From Heliocidaris erythrogramma (Eukaryota > Echinodermata > Echinoidea > Camarodonta > Echinometridae): a stretch of DNA of 64,000 bases. Position numbers and translations under genes: made by a program. Shown in pieces: positions 1 to 12,349 of the stretch. The notes below the pieces were generated by a model. It was not told the origin of the DNA, ran no database searches, and saw only the letters and a program-made list of their open reading frames with translations. Position 1 is the first letter of the stretch; every line of letters begins with the position of its first letter. The stretch lies in NCBI GenBank assembly GCA_025617745.1, contig CM046866.1:16065725-16129724 (forward strand), read 5' to 3'.

Positions 1-2449
1 TTGTGACAGCACTCACGGTCTTTTCTACATTTTTCTATTAGCTTTCTTCCCCGTCTCCCGCAATGTTTTAACTCCATTTTGTATTGGTGTGCATGAAGCA
101 GTATACCAGCTCCAGTACGCTACCACGACGATACAAATTACGCTTGTTTGTAGGTGGTGGAGCTCGCTGGCGAACAGCTGTTTTCTTGATTGATGACGAG
201 GAAGATGAGGCCGGAGGAAGGGGGCGCAAATCAGAACAGATAAATTTCTTTCATTACCCCCAGTATAAAACATTTTCAACGGCCTAGTCTACCTGAATTC
301 AGCCCCTGTTATAACATCCTGTCGTGGATAGTTGCATGATTAATGGAGATTATGTTTAATAATCCAATGGAAAATCACGATGAAAAAGGACGCATACAAT
401 CTAACCATGACCCGATCAAACGTACAGGTTAGCACGAATTAAAATAATGGTGAGTGGGTGCGTCGTAGATGTTATAATTTGCTCACATCTTAATGATACC
501 TAGACACTGAATGGGTGTCTTTAACGTATACTACCGTCTCGACGCCATGATGTAACCCATCATTGGCCCCATACCCTTCATCATCATCACCATCATCGGG
601 CGAGACAACATAGCGACGAGAGCAACCAGCTCGTCATGCTTATTGGAGGACTTCCAACCAACTGATGCATGCCAACTAGATAACTCGTGGTTAGCTAGGC
701 GACACTTGTTGGGCTGTTGGATAGCAGATCTGTTTTGGTTAGACTGTATAGTTTTTCCCCGTTGAAGATGAAAAGTTAGTAAAATTTGAATTCGACGCAC
801 AGCAACACCCTCCTATTTTTTGTGTTCATATAACACTTTGTACAATGTCTTTGCTTGACATCGCCATGTTATTGTGCCATAGCGACTCACTGTTTATCAT
901 ATTATCATAAAGCTATGCATATGTCCGTATCAAACTGATCTAATATGTTGATATGTTGAAAGTTGTGGCTTTTCTCCGATGTCTTTCAACATCAGAGCAA
1001 ATTTTGTTTACAGAGTAATGCATAGAATGAAGTTGATGTAGAGACATGTTTTGAGCATGAGGATGTCAGGATGAATGTCGAAAAGAATTCAAGGGACATC
1101 CGAAACTAATATACAAAAAAAAAACCAAGATTTATCTTATACTCCATGATCTAGCCAAGATCGTAAAAACAATGCTAAGAAAGTGAATTAACAGTTTGGA
1201 CGAGAACATGAAAGAAGGGAATAAAAATACGATTTGACAATGGAGATCTGAAAGAATGTTCACCAAAAAATAACTTCACTATCATGAAACACATCAGAGA
1301 CATTGGCAAATATTTCAGGACGAGGACGATTTCAACCATCCTCGCCATCATCATACCACCCATGACACGTGCACGCGACCACAGATCCAGTTTGGATTTT
1401 GAAACTTGAATAATGACCACAGATGCAAGACTCCACACCGCCCGTCCTGAACCAATAACTTGGTCTGACAAGGTTTGGAGACGACGAAATTAGAAGAAAT
1501 GAAAATCAGACACAACTGTTTCTTCTGCGTAAGTATGTTACGCCACCACAAGTTGCATCTACATCTCTATGATCTCTATGAATCAATCGTAAACCAAGAT
1601 ATTTGTGTTGTTGTTTTTTTTTATTTTTTTTTTATAGGTGTTCTACAGTTTGTAAACAACAACTATCAAAAGGCATAAAAAGAGAGTGCTAATGATTGCA
1701 AACATGGTGTGAAATAAGGCATAATTATTTATCCTTCAAGTTTCATGAACACTTTTCATGAAGATTTTGTTTCTCTGCGGTACAGACAATAAAATATGTC
1801 TTTTTATTTCTAAGTTTATGTAAAATTAAGCGTTGGACTTGGTGTGAACTCTGAAGGGCCATGATGACGAAGAGTCGCAAAAGTGCATTCTCTGTCGTCA
1901 GCCCCGGGGTTATTCATTTGCGTCAAAATAGAAAACTTGTTTTTCATATTTTCATACACATGTAGCCAAGGTTATGCGGGGGACAAACGGTAAATTGTGT
2001 ATGGAAGAATGTGTCAAAATTTGACATCCGGAATTCTACTTAATTCTGCACCCGAACTTCCAAACGTGTCGATTTTATTAGCAACTGTTACCGAACGAGC
2101 CTACCCCGTCCGCGAAACTCATCAAGCCCACATGTCTAATAAGCACGACCTTAATGAAACATTTCCGATTGGGCAACGGGATTGGAGAGATCCTCCAAGA
2201 CACAACAAAGACCAAGTTGTTGAAAATGGACCTGCATAAACCGACTGTCCTCAAAAAGAGAAGGGGGTAGCGGTTTCAGAAAAAAATATAAATCATTGAG
2301 GGGTAAATTGGGAGAAATAACAACACGAACGTGCGGCTTGACTAAAAAAAAGTTCAGGGAGGACGGTGCTTATGCTGAAGTATTTGGAGCAGACAACACG
2401 CAAGAGAATGAATCAAGTGTGCCTATATACGAGAACACATCCAGGACTT
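1..2449. other. Non-coding stretch, left edge
   Basis: No gene was recognised. The stretch is AT-rich single-copy-looking sequence with short T and A runs near 1610 and 1118. It could be intron or 3' flank of the SNAG gene. Confidence 0.6.
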
Positions 2450-2540
2450 ACTTTTTAGCCACCACTGGCGCGCGCCAGTTGTACCCAAATATGGTCATGC
2501 TTGCTCTCCAGCCACGTGCCTCTAAAACACACACCATACC
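2450..2540 (+). promoter_or_regulatory. GC-rich islet 1 with CArG box
   Basis: CCAAATATGG (2485-2494) is a perfect CC(A/T)6GG SRF-type site, followed by TCAT. GGCGCGCGCC palindrome and CCACGTGCC (E-box) flank it. Next to a polypyrimidine tract. Confidence 0.35.
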
Positions 2541-3241
2541 TTCCCTCTTTCTTCCTCTCTTCCCCACTCTCTCTTTCTCCTTTTCTCTCCCTCCTGAAGT
2601 ACTTTCGTTCTCCCCTATCTTTTTCTCCATCCAGCTGAGGAGCAGACGCTAGCAAATTGACTGATGCCGAAGTATGACGGCTTTTATCACCCCCTCTCAA
2701 AAAATCGAAAGCAGAAACCGAGAGAGACATATATATAAATGGAATGGTTGTTTGACAGCCCCTGATATATATTTCATGTCACATTTACTTCGCAGATATC
2801 ATCTTTAACATTACGACGGAAGGTCGGGCTACTATTTCACTTTTTCGGCGTCTTAAACTTTTCCCTTATTTCCCTGACCGGTGAATGTGAAGCCTGACGA
2901 CGCGACTGCCTCCCTCCCCATGTTTTGAATGTCAGCAGCAGAGGTGGGGCGAAACACTAGACGATCAAAATCTCTCTCCGTTCCCAGGTTGATCAAGATT
3001 CTAAAAATACCCGGTGATATTTATTTGATCCGATTGATAACATTTCTTTTCTGGCCTTCAGGTGGATGGGAGCTCGAGTGCTTGCATTTGCGTCCATTAA
3101 TTAAAAACGCGGTACAAAAAGTTAGGGCACATCGACACGTGATTGAATAGGACATCTGCTAAAGAAGGTGAAAGTTTGCACGCTTCTTATGTCATACAGT
3201 GTTATATTTATATTCCGAAGTACGCACAACAACAACCTCCC

Positions 3242-3365
3242 GGGCCCTGTTTCATAAAATTTGTTATCAATAACAAGTTACGATAATTGATATAAGCTAT
3301 TGAAATCATTGCATTTGATTGGCTGGGAGAAAATTTGTCATAAAAATGTGGCAGTTGTTTAATAT
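3242..3365. mobile_element. Foldback MITE (GGGCCCTGTTTCATAAAA family), half copy
   Basis: The fragment starts GGGCCCTGTTTCATAAAATT and matches, in reverse, the complete copy at 21249-21396 through GATTGGCTGGGAGAAAATTT. The second inverted end is missing. Confidence 0.6.
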
Positions 3366-3389
3366 GCTAAAACCGTCATGTGCGAATTC

Positions 3390-3640
3390 ATTTAGGGCCT
3401 ATGCATGGGACTACACACGCATGTGGTTTGAAAGTTTGGTCCAAACTTTTCAGCTGTTTCTCGTCTTTATTATTTCGAATATGAGGGTATTTGAAGAGCA
3501 CCTTTACAGGGGAATGTAATTTCTACTCTCATATTCTACCAACCCTGATATTTAGATAAAAGAAATAATGAGAAATCTCACAAATCATTGTTCGTCTTTA
3601 CCAGAACTCAACATTCTCTTTAACGTGTGCATTCAAAAAT
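3390..3640 (+). repeat. Dispersed repeat, copy 1 (empty TTAA site)
   Basis: This is the partner of 44990-45202, in the same orientation. It carries an uninterrupted TTCTCTTTAACGTG where the other copy holds a 0.9-kb insertion. The repeat has no recognised coding capacity. Confidence 0.5.
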
Positions 3641-6600
3641 TGAAATTATTTTTGTTGGTTTAAGGTCACGAGTAGACTTTCCTTTGCTTGGAAAGTCGGG
3701 TGACCTCAATATTAGGGTCATGACCCCGGTCATCCTCTCCATACAAACAATGCACACATGATAGAGCTTTGCTAGCCCACGAGAAAGGATAAAAACTGGA
3801 AAAAGTCGAAAAGATAAAAGACTCTCCCCTCATGTAAGTCATCAGCTTTTTCACTCAAAATTCTTGTTGACATTGGAACCTACTTTTTCTCTCCCCTCTT
3901 TTACTCTCTGTTTTTGATGTGGAAGAGAGAGAGGGATAGCGGAAAAGAAAGAGAGAAAGCGAGGTTCTGTTGGTAGATTATTGGTGGTATAATATTTCTA
4001 GCGTCTTTAGGGATCGACATCGAGATCATGGAGGGATCGTGGACCCGAGTCAGGGGTGTAAAATTGCCCCCCTTCGGAAGAAGAAAAGGCTAATTGGAAT
4101 AAATTGACCTGTCCCTTCCTATATACATTTCGGTAAACCAAAGGAAAGTCCGTAATCAGAAAGAAATGTTCTCTGAATAGTGACTACTAACAATGATACC
4201 ATTATTTTTTCGAAAATGTTCTAACTTCGCCGTGAGATGAAGTTTAGCTATCGACGGTTTTTGTGTAAAAGAATGATTCCAAATGTATTTTTCAACTTTC
4301 CTACTTGTGTCACGTAATCGCCAATCGGGTTAGGGTTCATTTTTCTTTTGAAACAAGGTATTGAATCTTTTTTTTTTCAAGCAAGTGTTCGACATTGCTA
4401 TACATTGCCATTTCTTTTTATAAAAAAAAATCAGTCGCTTTCATTTTGTCCGCGTCTCTTTTCTCGCTTGTCCCTGATGGTTTCGTAAGTTGCTTTCTCC
4501 TCACATAGCCACTCCATTATTAAATTATCCTTCAATTTTCATCCCTATCCACCACCCTTCTCGCTACCCCCTTCCAATATCCAAACTAACCTAAAACTAG
4601 TAGTCCTCCTGAAACCTGGACCAACCGTCACTCCTCAATTTGTACTTGACGTGCCCTCTGATTAGCTTGACACGCCTGACCCCGCGACCTTTCAATTTAG
4701 CCCGACTCTTGCGTATACATAGAGGTCACAACGGACTTCCAGTTTCATTCATAATTTTCCTCGTTTTCTCGTTTTTTCCCCTCTCTTTCCATCTCGTTTC
4801 GATCCAACGCGAAGCATCACAGGTGGTAGGCAGATTTCCAGACAAACTTTCATTCATTCAGTAGTAAACGGGGCTTTCGCTTTTTTTTTCAACTTTCAAG
4901 TTTCTGCGGACAGGTTTATGCGGTAAATCATGTACAAAGTTGTTGCCCAATTCTTTGCCACATTCTTTTAGACGCTACTATAACCATCGTGTGTGCAGAT
5001 CATTAAAAAAATATATTGCTCGAGTAATCCGTTTAATATAAACTATAACTGAAGCAATACAATTTTGTCTTTAAATCTCGTGCAGAAATAGGAAGTGTAT
5101 ATACATATGCCTACAATATGGTTTATTGCAAAATACTTCGGTTTAATGACTGAAATTTAAAAAATCTTTATACATAAGAATTTTTAAAAATAAAGGGATA
5201 TCGCAAATGCGTGGCATCAAGAACATCATAAGCTTAAGAACAAAATGTTATGATTTATCATATTTTAATGCCATCCGCTACGTAAAACAGTGTTCAATAA
5301 GAATCCGTCGTATTGAATAGAAAACTGAAAGTCATTTCGGCCTGATTTCGGCCAATATTCGTTTGTAGATGGTCATACTCAAGATGACCACATCACTGGA
5401 TTAATAAAAGACCACCCTCTCACATTTTTTAAAATTTTCTTTGTACCAAGTTTTGATTTAAAATCACCCCAGGAGGGGTACGTTAACGGCACGCGCGCGC
5501 GACGGTAGGGCAGGCTGCGGTCGCGTGGTAGGTACTTTGACAACTTGAACCTGTTCAAGAATTTCACGGGGTTACATATCCCTCGGTATATTGATTTCGA
5601 CATAAAACTCTCTTTTTATTCTTTACAAGTGGGCCTGGATTGGGAAATTGGGAAGACTGAGCTTCATTTTGAGCACGCTGTTGTACCAGTTGTCGAAAAC
5701 GTCATTAAAATCGATTAATGATTCTGAGACTTTTTTTTGACAAAATGCCTCCAAAAACACAATCACATTATGATGTTTAGCACAAAAGCAGTAGTTTCAA
5801 CGATGTTTCTATTCATCTTGATATGTCTGATAAGAATTGAAATTATTGCCAGCTATTAAACCATCAAACTATGATTTATTTTTCATGGATCATAAACGGA
5901 GACCCATTAGTCTAGAATACCTGGTAATTATTGGTAGAGCAACTGCACACAGGAAAAGGCAAATGTTTAATTGGCCCATTGATAAAAAAAGATGACAATA
6001 AATTCGATTACGAAAAGAATAAAACATTAAGATTCTAAGTAAATCTATATATTCTCTATATGCACCCCCCCCCCCCCCCGAAACTCCACGCTTGTCTTTA
6101 TCTATACATAACGTAATTACAGGACCCACGCGACCTGCAGTTGTCATCCGGCGTTATCTCCCCACACTATCTTAATTCAATTCAATATGCACTCTTTACT
6201 TGATCTTTATCTTCCACGACAGGCGGTAATAAGTAATTCTGGACCAACCCAAGGAGGAGGGATGCAGCATCCATTTGGGATCCCCTTTGGTATCATCTCC
6301 CGGGCGTGTATAAAAAGTAAGGAATTACTATAAAAAGTGTGCGTTGCATGGTAATATTTTATAGTTTTGATTTGTCTTCACCCAGGTCTAGGTGAGTGAC
6401 GCAATGAACAAATCGTGATGAACAATGTGACTGTTTGAGGAGAACATGGTCACGTGACTGTTTAGGGTGTGTCAGAGGGGAGATGAAGATGTGTGAATGA
6501 TAAAGGGGTGGAGGATGCAAACATTTCTTGTTTGTTTGTTTGTTTGACCTGCTCAACTAATGTGTTTATATGCTGACGGTGCGGTAAATATTATATTTGT

Positions 6601-6864
6601 CTGTTTACCCCGCTAATACCCTCCCCCTCTCTTCAAACTCTACCCACTAAGTAACAACCCTTCAATTACCACCACCGATCTGACAGGGGGAGAGGTGTCC
6701 AAGCTGTGACCGGAAATGAAAAGATTGGCAGTCGACGCGTGCTCCTGTCATGATGAACGCTCTATCTACTCCATTGGGCTGGGGAGTGACTTGTCCAGCC
6801 CCCGACATTAGAGATAATGCAATGCGTGAAGATGGGATGATAAGAATATAAAGAACAGATAAAA

Positions 6865-6882
6865 TGGAGAGAGAGAGAGAGA

Positions 6883-6920
<38 letters not shown>

Positions 6921-7310
6921 TAGAGAAATATAGACTGAAAGACAGGGAGAAAGAGAGGCAGACATACAGAGGGACATAAGAGAGATAATGGCGAACGAAT
7001 GAAAACGGAAAATACATATTATTAGGGAACAAAACTGATAAAGGAATAATAAGGCAAAGTAGAGAAATAAGATGACAAGATGAGAGAGCGGAAGTAACAG
7101 AAACATATCAGAAAGGCAGGGGGCGGCGAACAAATTGAGATAAATATTGTCTGAGGAAAGGTAGCTACATAGATAGTGATGAATTCAGGTAGAGTCTGAA
7201 GAGAGGAAAGTGTGAGAAAGGGAAAATAGATGAGAGAGAAGGGGTAGAGAGAAAAGAGAAGTGAAGAAGTAGAGAGAGAGAGAGAGAGAGAGAGGGAGAG
7301 GGCGAGAAAA
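6865..7310. repeat. GA, GT and GA microsatellite cluster
   Basis: (GA)n then (GT)n then (GCGC) at 6866-6915 form a compound microsatellite. Purine-rich DNA continues to a second (AG)n at 7272-7302. (GT)(GC) alternation can adopt Z-DNA. Confidence 0.85.
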
Positions 7311-9699
7311 AAATGATAAAAAGGGTGAAATTGTAACATGATGCAAGAGAACGGATTTAGTAGGCCTTTATGGCGGTAGTTAAAAGTCAAGTTTTGCTTT
7401 CTATTTCTTGCATGTCTATATACGTCATCGGCCAAAAATTTATATCGCCTCAACGTGATTCATTCAAATCGGCAACTCGAGAGCGAATCTGAAGAGGACG
7501 ATCCTCTAGCAGAATTGGAAAGCAGCGGTAATTAGAATTCAGATAACATTTTAAAGTTTAAAACACGCACAACTGCTACGCAAAAACCCTGTAGATTTAT
7601 TTTTTCTTACATTTTCAAAATATTGAGTATCAATGGTCGAAAATGAGTGCCACCAATGAGCGCAGTTTGGGTGCAAAATTCTCTCAAAATCTTTTTCGTT
7701 CGGCGTCATACAGGCAGCTGTTTACTCATGTTGGATAAACAAAGCAAAACATGTGCCGTCTTTTCCATGACTTTTGTTTTAAAAGTTGAAACAATGACAA
7801 GGCCTTGTAGACTATATCTGAGGAGCTTTTAAGATTTCATGCCTGCTCAAATGTGGTTTCGCCCTTTTAAATCTACCTTTTGCCGAAGTGTTGACGAAAG
7901 CGTATCCCCAGAAGACTAGACTTCGCATATCGATACCTTAGCGCTTTTGTTTCAAGAGCTCTGACCCCAATTTGGGGGAGATATCTAAGGTATGAAACCT
8001 GCTCTCGCTTGTGTATTTCTTAATGTTGTTCTATTTTATTTTATGAAAAAGATTGATGATTTAGAAGGATGGAAAGAGGGGGAGAGAGAGCACGGGGAGG
8101 TGGATAAAGATGTGCTCAGGTCGCGGCACACACCGGTTAATACCGTACGGAAGTAGAGCAAGAGTAAGCGGGGAAAGATGGGTCGGGTTGGTTTACAAGA
8201 AGGGGGATTTGATCGCTCGTTGGGGACAACACAACAGAAGGAGTCACCCCTGTGCCAGTATTTTGACCTCTTGAAAATGGATCCCGTTTTGAAAAAAAAG
8301 TTCGGTCCCGTTCCCACTATCTACAGTATGTTGTATACATCACTATTCTGTGTTCAATTGTGACATGGTATATGAAGTATTGTGAATGACCAAGTGCACA
8401 TATTTTTATGTGCGCCCAATCAACAATATATTGCAATTGTCAAAGAAATAAAATTATATAAGTTATCACTTCAATTATCATAACTTCTAACAGGCAGCCA
8501 GTGGAAACGCGTCATTGATTTTGAGATGTTAAAATATATTACTGTTTCAAACAGAGAAAAGAGGGAGGGTAAGAGAGTAACTAGTTTCCGCGGCTGTTTG
8601 AGTTCAATGTTGATATAGCCGTTTCGTGGGTGTGAAAATGATCTAAATCACAGAACAGTTGGTAGAGCGAGCAGGTAAGGTGACGATAGGACGGGATAGA
8701 TCGGGGAGCACAGGTGTTGCAGGGAGCGAGAGAGAGAGAGAAAGGATCGGGTCGCCTAGCAAGCCTAGTACGCCGCCAAGCGACCGAAAACCAAGTACGC
8801 GCACGCGAGACGCGAGCGTCCGGCATCCGCCAAGTTTGCCAATTTTGTCCGAAATTGGTAATACCGATTCACTTTACTTGAACAGGATCATTTCTTTAGA
8901 AAATATAATAGAACTGTTTTACTAGATAAATAGAACATTGTATTGAATATTAGCGATGAAATCATTCAGCTTCGAAAGGGTCTCTAGCATTGCATTCCGG
9001 TATAAAATGTATATTATTGGTCAAGCTTGGCATCATTTCTTCCTATTAAGTTGCGTTTTGGTAATAAAGATAAGTAAGTAAGTAACATACGTAAAATACG
9101 AGTTATTAGTGTCATCTATTTGACACTTCAGTGTAACAACGATGGCAATATTCTATACTTTTAAGGGTGATATCTTTTCAAAAACCAAGGAGGTACGATA
9201 GCTCCTTGTTTCTACCCTGTAACATAGGCTTACTTGACCCAATGAAGTTTTCCCTCTTGGCTCATGGCTTAGTTGGATCAAGGAGTTATAACTCCTTGGT
9301 TGAATCAGCATGGGTCTGATATCAAGGGGCGACCTGGTTATATGATCGGCAATGATAGGGCAAGGCCGAAAAAGAAATCCATCGCCAGAGACATCATAAT
9401 GATAATGATGAATTCGACTTGCAACCAAGGGGGACAATGGCAGTGATAGTGGTAGCATCATCGGCAGATAAGCAACCAGAGCAAAATGCATCAGTATCAG
9501 CAACAACAACAACAACAGGGTAAAAGAATCAATGGATAAACAGGAAAAAATAAGAGGAAAAAAAAAAACAAAGGAGAGAAAGGGAGGGCAAGGAGGTGTG
9601 GCTGCATAACGACCCATGTCGCGATTTCATTTTATTTTTTTAAGAAACAGAACGTGAATAACTGTGCTTTTATAGATAAGATGATAACAAAGTTATGAG

Positions 9700-10215
9700 A
9701 GAAATAAAATGACACAGAAATGAAATTGAAGCATAATGGTAAAAAAGAAAGAGGCAAATGAGAAAGAGAACTCAAATAAAATTTAGGAGGTGAAAGGCAA
9801 AAGACAGATAAGTGTCGAAAGAGAGGTCGAGAGAGGAAAGGGAAAGATAGAAAGAAAGAAAGAAAGACATAATTACAGGGATAGAAAGAGATGGAGAGAA
9901 ATGGAGAGAGTTAGAGACGCAGAGCAATACACAGCGATAGAAATGGAGAGAAACAAAAAGAGCTGGAAGAGACGGGGTAAAATATAGAGGCAGAGAGGCC
10001 TAGAAGAAAGATAAAGTGAGAGTGATGGAGAGAGATTGAAAGAGAAAAATATAATGAGAGACGAAAAGCATAGAGAGAGTGAGATGGAAAGAAATTGAAA
10101 GAGATGAAGAGAGATTGATAGCGATAAAGATAAGGAAACATAGGGAGGGAGGGAGAGAGAGAGGGGGAGAAAGATAGAAAGAGAAGAAGAGAGATGGAGA
10201 GGGAGACGATGAGTA
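9700..10215. repeat. Long polypurine (GA-rich) tract
   Basis: About 500 bp is almost purely A and G on the plus strand, with GAGA motifs throughout. It directly precedes the CArG islet at 10240-10320. Long Leu/Ser-rich frames on the minus strand are artefacts. Confidence 0.85.
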
Positions 10216-10239
10216 TCGAAGCGCAGTGGTAGGAGAGGA

Positions 10240-10320
10240 GATGATGCCCTCGCCAACTTTGCCACGCGACCAAATGCCCAAATATGGTCATAAGCACGGC
10301 CACCCGGTACGGAGAGAGAT
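10240..10320 (+). promoter_or_regulatory. GC-rich islet 2 with CArG box and CACGCGACC
   Basis: CCAAATATGG (10278-10287) followed by TCAT; CACGCGACC (10263-10271) lies 6 bp upstream. It follows a 500-bp polypurine tract. Confidence 0.38.
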
Positions 10321-12315
10321 TGCACAGGAATCTAACAGGCCGTTTTTTTTCTTCCCCGCTCTACTTACATCATGTAGTCTCATTACCAATCGTCGCATGT
10401 ACCCTTTACCCTTCTCTCCACCCAGATAAAAACACATCAGGTAAAGGTCGAAACAAGTAGCTTGTCTTTCCAAAGTTTAAAAGCACTGATATAGTCTAGC
10501 GAAATAAACCGTGCCCCCTTTCCTCATCGCGACATATAATAATAGACCTATAAACAGTATAGGCCTGTTATGATGAGGATGACTCTGCCTCAGTGGAGAT
10601 GAGGATGCGAGATTGCTAATATACACAGGTAAGAGTAACAAGCAAGGCTCATCAGAAACAAAAAAAGTTCTTATCAATATTGTTTTAAAAGAGGATCAAG
10701 TGACGTATCTTTAGCTATGTCAGTTTTGGGACAAACCGAAAGAAAACAATCGTCAAAAGCGATTAACCCCTCTTCAATATCTTTTAGAAAAGTGGATCAG
10801 CGATATATCAAGAAAATTTTACCCTATGTCTCTTTTGGACAAACCTAGATAAAAGAAGTAAAAATTTACAAACAGGTAGTGAGAAAAAGCTGCTTCTTAG
10901 CGTCTGCTAATGGTTAATATTTCGTAAGCACAATTCAACAACGGAACAACCTTAACGTTTTAAATCTTAAAACGTAAAAGTTCTTTTAATTTTCAAAAAC
11001 CTAGGTGCCACAGAAGAGGTTAAGAACATGAGAAGTTCAAATAAAAGTCAATGGAAGTGCACATCAATTTTCATTGAATTTCAAGAAATAAAAGAAGCCG
11101 TACTCGCATGCCACCACACCCTTCTTCATCACCCCCCCCCCCCCCCCTCCCCCGAACCCTTCCCCACTGGTCATTTGAGCAGGGTCGCGTGTCACTCAAA
11201 CCCGAGATTGGCATTAGATTTCACCAGATAGGAGATTTGGGGAGGAATTTCAACCGAATTGAAGAGAGAGAGAGAGAGGAGAGAGCATCTTGCTCTGGTA
11301 TTTTCACCGGCTTCCCCTCTCGGTGACGAATTCCATTATCCCGTCCCACGCGAAGCACTCCTCGGGAAGGAGATAGAGCAGAGAAGGACCAAAAACAAAA
11401 AATAATAATGATGATGAAGAATGAAAGGGAGGAGGAAAACTTGACGTAAAAACTGCTTCGGGCGCTGAGTGAACGGTTAATCCCAGTCTTTCAAGAAACT
11501 AAATATTTCGAAAAGCTTTATGGTTATTATTTTTGAGTCTGAACGACGTGTTTATGGTTTATCAGCGTTTTTATATCAGACGACGTTTTGACTACCGTTC
11601 GTCTCAGACGGGATTTGGTCGCCGCAAGTCCATCTGATCGCCTGTTGTGATTTGGAAGGATTATTCGTATGATCGCTTTCTTCTTCAACTCCATTTAATG
11701 CTGATATGAGAACGAAATCTCAAAATCTCCCATTTAACTGGACCTCCTGACGTCCTCATTTTTATGAACTAGTCAGGACAATTTTAAAGTAAAGTTGTTT
11801 ATATTGACGAAGAAAGATGTGCAAAGTCAACACAAAATGTTTGTGAATAAACCTTTTCAGAAACGCATATTTATAATCTTTAATAAATCAGGATTTATAT
11901 ATCTTTCGTCATGAACTATTTTGTCCATAATGTATATGTTAAATTTTCAAAATTGTATAAAGTTTAATGACTTCGTCATATCAGATATAAATGCTATTCG
12001 GAAACACCAAAAGAATTTAGTGAAAACCACAGTCATGCGTGCAGTTTGGGAATGGAGGAAGTTTCAGATAGATGAGTGGTAAGACCCGATCGAAACTAAA
12101 AGAGGGGAACCGTATATCAGTATGATCATGACGACTGTCTTCAAGGAGCAAAAAGGGAAACGGGAATACAGTATGGAAAGAGTTAACTAAATGTCTTTTT
12201 ATCTCGTCGCTGAAGATGCGGTTGCCAATGGCAACGTCGACGTCATTCCGAAAAAAGAACGCAGCATCACCGTCACCACCACCACCACTATCATCAACAT
12301 CACCATCATCATCAT

Positions 12316-12349
<34 letters not shown>

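Larger units (their letters stand above)
2541..9699. other. Non-coding stretch with microsatellites and a CpG islet
   Basis: The stretch holds a pyrimidine tract (2540-2640), a MITE half copy, a dispersed repeat, (TTTG)n at 6522-6548, a C run at 6063-6079 and a CpG-rich islet at 8745-8830. GGTCGCGTG occurs at 5519-5527. Short hairpins such as CAAGGAGTTATAACTCCTTG lie near 9280. No exon could be supported. Confidence 0.6.

Noticed and set aside
6762-7453. Overlapping hydrophobic minus-strand ORFs suggesting membrane proteins
   Set aside because: They derive from GA/GT microsatellites. No frame shows motif conservation.
9873-10325. A 150-codon Leu/Ser-rich membrane-like protein on the minus strand
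   Set aside because: It is the complement of a polypurine tract. Similar overlapping frames appear in all three phases.
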